NCBI GenBank assembly: GCA_009778355.1
Contig: WRJY01000222.1
Span: forward strand, 1-7,678
Origin: Desulfovibrionaceae bacterium
GTDB taxonomy: Bacteria; Pseudomonadota; Gammaproteobacteria; Burkholderiales; Burkholderiaceae_C
DNA length: 7,678 nt
Reading direction: 5' to 3'
Positions 1 through 5,580 of the stretch are shown one piece after another. The notes below the pieces were generated by a model. That model searched no databases. It was not told where the DNA came from and worked only from the letters and a program-made list of their open reading frames with translations. Positions within the stretch are counted from its first letter, which is position 1. Each line of letters opens with the position of its first letter. A program made the position numbers and the translations under genes.

Positions 1-50
1 TCTATAACGACAAACCTTGCAAACCGTGCACTGGGAAAACTCTGAAATCT

Positions 51-301
51 TCAACTGCGACAAGGAGTTGAGAGTTGTTCAGGGCGGACGAAGTAGCGGT
101 ACAGGGGGTGTCAAACAGCGCTTCTTGCATGGACATGTCGCTCAGGGCAGAGGGCGGGCGGCCGGTTTTGGCCACGGGTGCATGGGGCTCGATGAGCGCC
201 AGCAGTTGCGTCCCCGGTACGACTTGCTCCATTCCGTCGAGAAACACACGTTTGCGCGTGTGCCGGCTGCCCAAGTCGATGGCGAGGCTGGTTTGCTTCA
301 T
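51..301 (-). pseudogene. IS5-family transposase, decayed N-terminal fragment
   Basis: Reading leftward from an ATG at 301-299, the first 50 codons (MKQTSLAIDLGSRHTRKRVF..., then MEQVVP and LIEPH...KTGRPP) match the N-terminus typical of IS5-group transposases, which cut and join insertion-sequence ends. The fragment is broken in three ways. About 20 codons normally between GRPP and the ALSDMSMQEALFDTP block are missing. One base appears lost in the C run near 104-108: the open frame continues as CTATSS, while the shifted frame reads LYRYFVRPEQLS, which fits the family much better. That shifted frame then meets a stop at 51-53. The DDE catalytic domain is absent, so this cannot be an active transposase. 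The open frame itself runs on to about position 2 without family resemblance. Identification is from memory of the family signature. Confidence 0.72.
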
Positions 302-335
302 GTGTGCATTGTTCTTGACGGTTGCCGATCATGTC
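279..335 (-). repeat. IS5-type 5' end, copy A (partner at 841-897)
   Basis: This 57-bp segment contains the first codons and upstream leader of the IS5-type relic. It recurs at 841-897 with 9 mismatches and no gap. The strongest shared blocks are the first codons and the segment ending GCCGATCATGTC just before a run of G residues. The exact insertion-sequence terminus cannot be fixed because the sequences diverge inside the G run on the right. Confidence 0.7.
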
Positions 336-368
336 GGGGGGGGACACGACTTCTAGTACTCCGGCCAG

Positions 369-504
369 TAAATATCGAAGCGTGAAATCGCGCTTTCCAC
401 GCCAAGGCGGTGCAGCGAATCATCGCGATAGTTACGGCTATCGCTGCGGTTTGCGCCTTGCCCTGACGTGAAATGCATCTATTCCATTACGTTCCGATAT
501 TTAC
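369..504 (+). repeat. 136-bp repeat unit, copy 1
   Basis: Direct repeat of 531-666, with equal length and no net gap. The most conserved block is the right half, from GGCTATCGCTGCGGTTTG through the GCCTTGCCCTGACGTGAAATGCAT stretch to the CGATATTTAC end. The unit contains a 29-codon GTG-started frame (382-471) that is also open in copy 2. Confidence 0.85.
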
Positions 505-530
505 ACTTCAAGCACCAATATTCAGACTCA

Positions 531-666
531 TAAATATCGAAGCATGAAAACACGCCTTCCACGCCAGGACGGCGTTGCAAATACTCACCATGATCAAGGC
601 TATCGCTGCGGTTTGTGCCTTGCCCTGACGTGAAATGCATCGATTCCATTATGCCCCGATATTTAC
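531..666 (+). repeat. 136-bp repeat unit, copy 2
   Basis: Direct repeat of 369-504. Most differences fall in the left half. It contains a 29-codon ATG-started frame (544-633) with the same stop position as copy 1. Confidence 0.85.
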
Positions 667-816
667 GGGCCGGAGTAGCAGGGATGCTATCCAAAACCAT
701 CCAGCCAAGTTTTGCTGGCCCCGGCAGAGCTCAGCAATGAGCGTTCCGAGTTCTCAACCGGCCATTCCGCCCTTCCTGAATCGCCTGCAACATGCGCGCA
801 CATCAACTTGCCGGCT

Positions 817-863
817 TGGGTGCGCATGCGCCTCAGGTTCATGGCGAGGCTGGCTTGCTTCGT
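817..863 (-). pseudogene. Second IS5-family transposase relic (start of gene only)
   Basis: The minus strand read from 863 gives TKQASLAMNL, which aligns with the MKQTSLAIDL start of the relic at 301. The start codon ATG has become ACG (863-861), and after about ten codons the resemblance fades. Position 841-897 matches 279-335 at 48 of 57 positions with no net gap, so the similarity also covers the transposase 5' leader. Nothing here can be expressed as a transposase. It records a second, older insertion of a related element in the same orientation. Confidence 0.55.
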
Positions 864-897
864 GTGGGGATGATCCTTGACTGCTGCCGATCATGTC
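841..897 (-). repeat. IS5-type 5' end, copy B (partner at 279-335)
   Basis: Direct-repeat partner of 279-335, in the same orientation and with the same length. It has lost the ATG start. See the copy A entry for the alignment. Confidence 0.7.
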
Positions 898-921
898 AGT
901 GGGGGGTGTATCTGCCCGAAG

Positions 922-1021
922 GTTGGGCCGAAACCGGGCGATTTGGCGGCCAAGCCGCTTGCACGGGCAACAGCCCATGCGGCGCGACTTGGCCGCCAAC
1001 TCATCCCGATTGCGGCCCAAC
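922..1021. repeat. 100-bp imperfect palindrome (long hairpin)
   Basis: Positions 922-968 and 973-1021 are inverted copies around the loop AACA (969-972), closed by GGGC/GCCC. The longest perfect pairing block is TTGGCGGCCAAG on the left with CTTGGCCGCCAA on the right, and the outermost GTTGGGCCG pairs with CGGCCCAAC. Arms of nearly 50 nt with few interruptions could form a cruciform in DNA or a strong RNA hairpin. It directly abuts the 29-bp IS-end-like element at 1022. There is no T run, so it is not a classic terminator. Confidence 0.75.
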
Positions 1022-1050
1022 GCGGCGGCGAAAAGGCACTGAACAGGCTC
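1022..1050. repeat. 29-bp direct repeat, left copy (IS-end-like)
   Basis: This sequence, ending CACTGAACAGGCTC, recurs in the same orientation at 4752-4780 with 2 mismatches. Its complement begins GAGCCTGTTCAGTG, which resembles the outer tip of several transposase families; that resemblance is from memory and no family is assigned. The two copies bracket the repeat-protein gene. Confidence 0.75.
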
Positions 1051-1068
1051 CAAGCAAGTAGGCGCCGT

Positions 1069-1074
1069 TATAAT
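1069..1074 (+). promoter_or_regulatory. Candidate -10 box (TATAAT) upstream of the repeat-protein gene
   Basis: A perfect TATAAT lies 19 bp after the 29-bp element. No good -35 box sits 16-18 bp upstream (the bases there read like GGCTCC), so it would be a weak sigma-70 promoter or need an activator. If used, transcription would start near 1081, giving a leader of about 225 nt before the GTG start at 1305. A small inverted repeat, GTTA-CA-TAAC (1086-1095), lies just downstream. Confidence 0.3.
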
Positions 1075-1111
1075 CTGTGTCAGATGTTACATAACTCCAG
1101 TGCCTTGGGTT

Positions 1112-1217
1112 GGAAATTCGAGAACAAATCAATCGGATACCGACGCCATGCGGCGTTGCAAGTCTTCGCCATGACTGCGGCCATGACTGCGATTTGCGCC
1201 ACGCTTGACGCCAATGC
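1112..1217 (+). repeat. Diverged third relative of the 136-bp unit, in the gene leader
   Basis: The core 1144-1217 aligns with copy 2 of the 136-bp unit. Shared blocks in the same order are CGCCA, GGCGTTGCAA, CCATGA, GGC, CTGCG, TTTG, GCC, TGACG and AATGC. The left part (GGAAATTCGAG) lines up with AAATATCGAAG at comparable spacing. The inverted terminal motif is not preserved. This places a decayed copy in the presumed 5' untranslated region of the repeat-protein gene. Confidence 0.5.
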
Positions 1218-1292
1218 TGGCTAATTTGTTTTCAGACAGTTTCCAACGCAGGACGCTGTCAGCCGTTGTGCATCGAAGTGCGCATTGAAATC

Positions 1293-1298
1293 AAGGAG
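1293..1298 (+). promoter_or_regulatory. Ribosome-binding site deciding the GTG start at 1305
   Basis: AAGGAG lies six bases before the GTG at 1305-1307. A TTG at 1266 would extend the frame by 13 residues but has no comparable site, so GTG is the chosen start. Confidence 0.75.
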
Positions 1299-1304
1299 AA
1301 TTTC

Positions 1305-4300
1305 GTGTCTACAGATCCGTTATCCATTATCGTTAGTGGCGCAAACGCCACAGCGCTTGGCGCCAAGACCCTGAACGGTACCGATCTTGCCGATGTCATC
1401 ACCGTTCAAGCCGACTCCACCAGCGGAGCGGCCAACGCGATTGCCACCGGCGTCGTGAACGCCGGCGCCGGCGACGACGTTATCACCATCGCCGCCTCCA
1501 CGGTGGACAGCGGCGCGGCCAACGCCTTGGGCGCGGGCGTCGTGAATGCCGGTGACGGCGATGACATTGTTTCCATCACGGCAAAGACCGTCAAAGGCGC
1601 GGCCAATGCCATAGGCGCGGGCAAGGTGCTTGGCGGCAATGGCAACGACGACATCACGATCAAGGCCGAGGCCACCGAAAGCGGCGCGGCCAACGCGCTT
1701 GGAACGGGAGTTGTGGACGCCGGCAGCGGCGACAACACCATCAAGATGAGCGCCACCAGCGGCACCGGCGCGGCCAACGTCATTGGCGCCGGCAAGATCA
1801 TCACGGGCTCCGGCGCGGACACCATCAGCCTCACCGCTCAATCCGGCGACTTGGCTCATCCCGGCTCTGGCGGCGCGGCCAACGTTCTTGGCACGGGTTC
1901 CATCAATGCGGGGGATGGCGACAACACCATCCGCCTGGCAGCTTTCGTTGTCAACGGCGCGGCCAATGTCGTGGGCGCGGGCAGCATCACGACCGGCAGC
2001 GGTAACGACGATATTTCCCTCTCGGCCACGGCCACGGGCAACGGCGCCGTCAATGTTGTCGGCGCGGGCTCCATCAAGGCCGGTGACGGCGACAACACCG
2101 TCCGCCTGACGGCTTCCGTCGTCAACGGCGCGGCCAATGTCATGGGCGCGGGCAGCATCACGACCGGCAGCGGTAACGACGATGTGTCCCTCTCGGGCAC
2201 GGCCACGGGCAACGGCGCCGTCAACGTTCTCGGCGCGGGCCGCATCGCGCTCGGCGAGGGAGACAACAAACTCGAGCTTTCGGGCTCCGCCGTCAACGGC
2301 GCTGTCAACGCCATGGGTACCGGCAGCATCACGGCGGGCGCGGGCAACGACACCATCACGCTGATCGCTTCCGTCTCCAAGGCAGGCGCCGCCAACGGCT
2401 TGGGCTACGGCACCATCAATGCGGGCGATGGCAACAACATCATCCGCATCGAAGCCGATACGGGCAACGGCGCGGCCAGCGCCTTGGGCGCCGGCAAAAT
2501 CATCACCGGCAAGGGCGACGACGAGGTTCACCTCATCGCCAAGGGTTCGGGCAGCGGCGCGACCAGCGCCATGGGCTACGGCACCGTCAGCCTGGGCGAC
2601 GGCCACAATACCCTTGAGCTCTCCGCTTCCACCGACGGCAAGGGCGCTGCCAGCGGCCTGGGCTACGGCACCATCAGCGGCGGCGCCGGAGACGATGATT
2701 TCGTTATTTCCGCCGCCACCGGAGGCGACGGCGCGGCCAGCGGCATGGGCGCCGGCACCATCAACCTGGGCGCTGGCAACAACACCCTCAACCTGTCTGG
2801 TTCCGCCGGCGGCAAGGGCGCGGCCAGCGGCTTGGGCTACGGCACCATCAACGGCGGCGCCGGAGACGATCATCTCGTCATTTCCGCCACCACTGGAGGC
2901 GATGGCGCGGCCAGCGGCATGGCCGCCGGCACCATCAACCTGGGCGCCGGCCACAACACCCTCAATCTGTCCGCCTCCGCCGGCGGCAAGGGCGCGGCCA
3001 GCGGCTTGGGCTACGGCACTATCAACGGCGGCGCCGGAGACGATGATTTCGTCATTTCCGCCGCCACCACGGGTGACGGCGCGGTCAGCGCCATGGCCGC
3101 CGGCACCCTCAACCTGGGCGCCGGCCACAACACCCTCAACCTGTCCGGCTTCACCAGCGGCAATGGCGCCGCCAGCGGTCTGGGCTACGGCGCCATCAAC
3201 GGCGGCGCCGGAGACGATGATTTCGTCATTTCCGCCGCCACCAAGGGCGACGGCGCGGTCAGCGCCATGGGCGCCGGCAGCATCAACCTGGGCGATGGCC
3301 ACAACACCCTCACCATGTCCGCCTCCACCGGCGGCAAGGGCGCCGCCAGCGGTCTGGGCTACGGCACCATCCGCGGCGGCGCTGGAGCAGATGATGTCGT
3401 CATTTCCGCCACCACCACGGGCGACGGCGCGGTCAGCGCCATGGGCGCCGGCACCATCGACTTGGGCGGCGGCAATAACACCCTCCACCTATTGGCTTCC
3501 ACCGGCGGCAGCGGAGCGGCCAGCGGCCTGGGCTACGGCACCATACGCGGCGGCAGCGGCGACGATCATTTCTACATTTCCGCCATCGCCGCCGGCGACG
3601 GCGCGGTCAGCGCAATGGCCGCCGGCAGCATCATTCTTGACGCGGGTTCCAACTCCGTCGCCATTGAAGCCAGCGCGGGCGCCGGCGCTGCCAGCGGGAT
3701 GGCCGCCGGCAGCATCACCGGCGGCGCGGGCAATGACGAACTCACGATTTCGGCCACTACCACCACCGGTCTGGCTAGCGCCCTCGGCGCCGGCACCGTA
3801 AATCTTGGCGGGGGGGACAATCTCGTCTCCCTGACGGCGCAAACCGGAGACGGTCTCGCAAGCGGTCTTGGCCGCGGGACGATCACCACCGGCGCGGGTA
3901 ACGACAGTATTCATATCAGCAGCCAGGCCACGGGCGAGCTGGGCGTGGCTTGCGCCGTGAACGCAGGCTCTATCAACACCGGCGCCGGCAACGACAGCAT
4001 CTTGCTTGAAGCGGGCAGCCTTGGTCTGGGCGTGAGCTCTGTTTTGACCAACAGCAACATTAATAGCGGAGCCGGCGATGACCGTATCACCCTGCATGCC
4101 TCCGGCTCCGGGGTACTCGCTGCCGGGGTTCGGCTGACCAGCAGCGTGAGCGCCGGCGCGGGCAACGATCAGGTCTACCTTGACCATACCGGCGGCGGCG
4201 ACAACATCGATTTCGTCCAAAGTCTCGCCAAACTGAACCTCGATGGCGGCGCCAACGATGCTGTCAAGCATGCCACCGCGGCCGGGGGCGTTTCCATGCT

Positions 4301-4664
4301 TGGGGATATCCTGGGACTGGAAGGGGACTATGCGAGTACCTCGATGCTCGCCAAGCTCGCTGCCCAGGTCTCGGTGACCGGCTTTGAGACTCTGCTGGTC
4401 GATTTCACCAACAATGCCACCCAAAACATCGACCTCAATGCCCTGCTTGGCGGCACCAAGGCGATCTCGACCAGCATAAAGAGCGTGGTCGTCATGGGCG
4501 ACAGTGCCGACAGCGTGACGGGGGGAGCTTTGCTGAACGGCGCGCATCCCACGGTCGCCATTGACGGCATTGCCTCCAACGCGGCGGTGTTCGACCATTA
4601 CCAGGTCAGCAATGGAGGCCAGAGCTTCGACCTTTATCTGGAGCACTCCTTGGCGGTGGTCTGA
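1305..4664 (+). CDS. Giant tandem-repeat RTX-like protein, probably type I secreted
   Basis: A 1119-residue acidic, Gly/Ala-rich protein of unknown function. Residues 1-41 form a short N-terminal segment with no signal peptide. Residues 42-966 are 32 tandem repeats, nearly all 28-30 residues (repeat 5 has 35), of the pattern GAASGLGYGTINGGAGDDDF followed by a V-I-S-A-type strand. Each holds one turn like the RTX calcium nonapeptide GGxGxDxUx. In the central part repeats alternate between GGAGDDDF turns and LGAGHNTL turns. Residues 967-1119 are non-repetitive (VTGFETLLVDF, VVVMGDSADSVTGG) and end FDLYLEHSLAVV, resembling the tail of type I secretion substrates. There is one cysteine (repeat 30) and no tryptophan. 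I infer an extracellular beta-solenoid, perhaps an adhesin or surface protein. No secretion genes are in the window. The GTG start is fixed by AAGGAG. It lies between 29-bp direct repeats, which suggests accessory status. Confidence 0.85.
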   Translation: MSTDPLSIIVSGANATALGAKTLNGTDLADVITVQADSTSGAANAIATGVVNAGAGDDVITIAASTVDSGAANALGAGVVNAGDGDDIVSITAKTVKGAANAIGAGKVLGGNGNDDITIKAEATESGAANALGTGVVDAGSGDNTIKMSATSGTGAANVIGAGKIITGSGADTISLTAQSGDLAHPGSGGAANVLGTGSINAGDGDNTIRLAAFVVNGAANVVGAGSITTGSGNDDISLSATATGNGAVNVVGAGSIKAGDGDNTVRLTASVVNGAANVMGAGSITTGSGNDDVSLSGTATGNGAVNVLGAGRIALGEGDNKLELSGSAVNGAVNAMGTGSITAGAGNDTITLIASVSKAGAANGLGYGTINAGDGNNIIRIEADTGNGAASALGAGKIITGKGDDEVHLIAKGSGSGATSAMGYGTVSLGDGHNTLELSASTDGKGAASGLGYGTISGGAGDDDFVISAATGGDGAASGMGAGTINLGAGNNTLNLSGSAGGKGAASGLGYGTINGGAGDDHLVISATTGGDGAASGMAAGTINLGAGHNTLNLSASAGGKGAASGLGYGTINGGAGDDDFVISAATTGDGAVSAMAAGTLNLGAGHNTLNLSGFTSGNGAASGLGYGAINGGAGDDDFVISAATKGDGAVSAMGAGSINLGDGHNTLTMSASTGGKGAASGLGYGTIRGGAGADDVVISATTTGDGAVSAMGAGTIDLGGGNNTLHLLASTGGSGAASGLGYGTIRGGSGDDHFYISAIAAGDGAVSAMAAGSIILDAGSNSVAIEASAGAGAASGMAAGSITGGAGNDELTISATTTTGLASALGAGTVNLGGGDNLVSLTAQTGDGLASGLGRGTITTGAGNDSIHISSQATGELGVACAVNAGSINTGAGNDSILLEAGSLGLGVSSVLTNSNINSGAGDDRITLHASGSGVLAAGVRLTSSVSAGAGNDQVYLDHTGGGDNIDFVQSLAKLNLDGGANDAVKHATAAGGVSMLGDILGLEGDYASTSMLAKLAAQVSVTGFETLLVDFTNNATQNIDLNALLGGTKAISTSIKSVVVMGDSADSVTGGALLNGAHPTVAIDGIASNAAVFDHYQVSNGGQSFDLYLEHSLAVV
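1428..4202 (+). repeat. Coding tandem array: 32 repeats of about 87 bp, in two-turn units
   Basis: The DNA of the repeat domain has a higher-order period equal to two protein repeats. GGCYTGGGCTACGG-type blocks start at 2655, 2829, 3003, 3177, 3351 and 3525, exactly 174 bp apart. In the earlier part, GTCAACGGCG blocks start at 1950, 2121 and 2292, exactly 171 bp apart (29+28 codons). Units within 2646-3686 are much more alike than those at the ends, so the centre expanded most recently. The first and last repeats are the most diverged. Confidence 0.9.
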
Positions 4665-4693
4665 CCGGTCTGCGGCGTTGCGGCGCTTGCCCA

Positions 4694-4746
4694 TGGATGG
4701 AGCATGAGCGGCGCGCCGCGCCTTGCATCCCATCGCCGAAAAGGCG
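4694..4746. terminator. Hairpin region after the repeat-protein gene; possible terminator
   Basis: The region holds a 12-bp perfect palindrome GCGGCGCGCCGC (4708-4719), flanked by loosely complementary arms, and then a small stem CGCC-GAAAA-GGCG (4734-4746). It starts 30 bp after the stop of the repeat-protein gene. There is no T run, so intrinsic termination is not established. Confidence 0.25.
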
Positions 4747-4751
4747 TCTGC

Positions 4752-4780
4752 GCGACGGCGAAAAGACACTGAACAGGCTC
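4752..4780. repeat. 29-bp direct repeat, right copy
   Basis: Partner of 1022-1050 in the same orientation, with 2 mismatches. It ends 13 bp before the 3' end of the convergent regulator gene at 4794. Sequences to the left of the two copies differ, although both are rich in inverted repeats. Confidence 0.75.
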
Positions 4781-4793
4781 TTACTGACTCTAC

Positions 4794-5504
4794 TCAAAAA
4801 AACCGCCCGCGCAGCGCCGCCAGGTCGAGGATGCGCAGGCCGCCGTATTGGATCTGGATCAGGCCCTGGGCGGCCAGCGTCTTCAGGGCCTCGTTCACGC
4901 GCTGGCGCGACAGGCCGGCCAGATAGGCCAATTCCTGCTGGGTGATGCGCAGCAGCTCGCCCACGCCCGGAAACAGCACCGGGTTGGCCAGCGCCGCCAG
5001 GTTGCGCGCCACGCGCTGCTCGGGGTTGGGCGTGCGGTCGGCCTCGATGGTGATGATGAACTGCGCCAGCCGCTCGTTGAACTGGCTCATGACGAAGCGG
5101 TTGAAGCCGATGGACTGCTCCAGCAGCCAGTGAAAGGTGTCCAGCGGCAGGCCGGCGACCAGGCTCTTGCGCAGCGCCTGCACGTTGTAGCGGTAGGCTT
5201 CGCGCTTGAGCGCCGTGCCTTCGCCGAACCAGCCGCCGGGCGCCAGGCCGGAGTAGGTGATGGTCTGGCCGCGCGCGGTGTCGGTGCTCATCTTCAGCAG
5301 GCCATCGACCAGGCCGAACCAGTAGGTTGCTGGCCGGCCAATGCGGCAGATTATTTCGCCGGGGGCGGCTTCGCTGATGCGCAACTCGGGAATCGCGCGA
5401 TCCTGCTCGGCCACGGTCAGGCGCGGCAGCCAGGGCACGCCGGCCAGCTCGGCGGGTTCGAGCGGACGGCGGCGCTGGTGCAGGGTCGAAGCGGGCGGCG
5501 TCAT
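4794..5504 (-). CDS. Crp/Fnr-family transcriptional regulator
   Basis: 236 residues, the usual family size. Residues about 25-150 form the cyclic-nucleotide-binding-type beta-roll (FGLVDGLLKM, then APGGWFGEGTALKRE) followed by the long dimerisation helix. Residues about 183-230 form the winged helix-turn-helix (ITQQELAYLAGLSRQRVNEALKTL, then YGGLRILDL). The FNR iron-sulfur cysteine cluster is absent (only Cys53). The phosphate-binding Arg-Ser of Crp is not clearly preserved (AYRYNVQA), so cAMP binding is doubtful and the ligand is unknown. ATG at 5504 is chosen; a TTG at 5564 would add 20 residues and run through the operator. The gene is divergent from the acyl-CoA ligase across 139 bp, so it most likely controls that operon and perhaps itself. 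Its 3' end faces the repeat-protein gene. Confidence 0.9.
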   Translation of the reverse strand: MTPPASTLHQRRRPLEPAELAGVPWLPRLTVAEQDRAIPELRISEAAPGEIICRIGRPATYWFGLVDGLLKMSTDTARGQTITYSGLAPGGWFGEGTALKREAYRYNVQALRKSLVAGLPLDTFHWLLEQSIGFNRFVMSQFNERLAQFIITIEADRTPNPEQRVARNLAALANPVLFPGVGELLRITQQELAYLAGLSRQRVNEALKTLAAQGLIQIQYGGLRILDLAALRGRFF

Positions 5505-5536
5505 ACGGGTAAGACCTAGGTCGATCTGGCGCAAAT

Positions 5537-5552
5537 TGTCGTTCAAACGACA
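5537..5552. promoter_or_regulatory. CRP-type operator between regulator and ligase genes
   Basis: TGTCGTT-CA-AACGACA is a perfect 7+7 inverted repeat. Read with Crp spacing it is TGTCG-N6-CGACA, the 5-6-5 geometry of Crp/Fnr sites (Crp consensus TGTGA-N6-TCACA). It lies in the divergent intergenic region next to a Crp/Fnr gene, so this regulator is the natural binder. Its centre (5544.5) is 41.5 bp before position 5586, the start predicted from the -10-like TACGAT at 5575-5580. That matches class II activation of the rightward operon. Confidence 0.65.
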
Positions 5553-5574
5553 GCTTGGCGTCAAAGTCCGCGAT

Positions 5575-5580
5575 TACGAT
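5575..5580 (+). promoter_or_regulatory. Candidate -10 box of the ligase/transporter operon
   Basis: TACGAT lies at the distance expected for a class II Crp-type promoter whose operator is centred at 5544.5. A TTGGCG at 5555-5560 is only 14 bp upstream, too close for a normal -35, which fits a promoter that depends on the activator. Transcription from about 5586 would give a leader of about 58 nt. Confidence 0.35.

Larger units (their letters stand above)
357..677. repeat. Composite repeat with 21-bp inverted ends (MITE-like)
   Basis: The left end (357-377) and right end (657-677) are inverted copies of each other at 20 of 21 positions; both contain CCGGCC next to GTAAATATCG or its complement. 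Inside are two direct copies of a 136-bp unit (369-504 and 531-666) separated by 26 bp. Each unit also begins with TAAATATCG and ends with CGATATTTAC, so all four unit borders carry the same short inverted motif. There is no transposase. This architecture suggests a non-autonomous mobile element or a tandem pair of such elements. The family is not recognised. Confidence 0.6.
302..1304. other. About 1 kb without an intact gene, filled with repeats
   Basis: No reading frame in this stretch has a ribosome-binding site together with recognisable protein content. It is occupied by IS5-type ends, the composite repeat at 357-677, a small hairpin (CCAGC at 701-705 pairing with GCTGG at 714-718), the palindrome at 922-1021, the 29-bp element at 1022-1050, and the leader of the repeat-protein gene. 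Apart from that hairpin and the IS5-type relic, 678-840 shows nothing I can interpret. Confidence 0.7.

Noticed and set aside
369..666. Paired 136-bp units considered as template and variable repeats of a diversity-generating retroelement
   Set aside because: Differences are not confined to adenine positions, there is no reverse transcriptase in the window, and the units carry terminal inverted motifs instead.
1320..3488. Very long open frame on the minus strand opposite the repeat gene
   Set aside because: It is a by-product of the repeated GC-rich codons: it has no ribosome-binding site and starts and stops inside the array, while the plus frame has a clear start site, coherent repeats and a plausible secreted tail.
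2646..3686. Regular repeats considered as a CRISPR array
   Set aside because: The 174-bp period is in frame, has no short-repeat/unique-spacer structure, and every unit is translated as part of one protein.
2419..3801. Long alternative plus-strand frame rich in Ala, Pro and Thr
   Set aside because: Shifted reading of the same tandem array. Low-complexity composition mirrors codon periodicity and there is no start signal.
1428..4202. Resemblance to mycobacterial PE_PGRS Gly-Ala proteins
   Set aside because: The array keeps a strict register of about 29 residues with an RTX-like aspartate turn and lacks a PE domain; the surrounding genes are proteobacterial in type.
3489..4769. Minus-strand open frame across the end of the repeat gene
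   Set aside because: It overlaps the real coding strand and the 3' hairpins, has no family resemblance, and its repetitive part is antisense to the array.
4794..4825. T run at the end of the regulator gene as an intrinsic terminator
   Set aside because: The T run encodes the final two Phe codons, and I could not build a convincing GC stem immediately before it.
5505..5564. Upstream TTG start for the Crp/Fnr gene
   Set aside because: It would place coding sequence across the perfect operator and has no ribosome-binding site; ATG at 5504 gives the normal family length.
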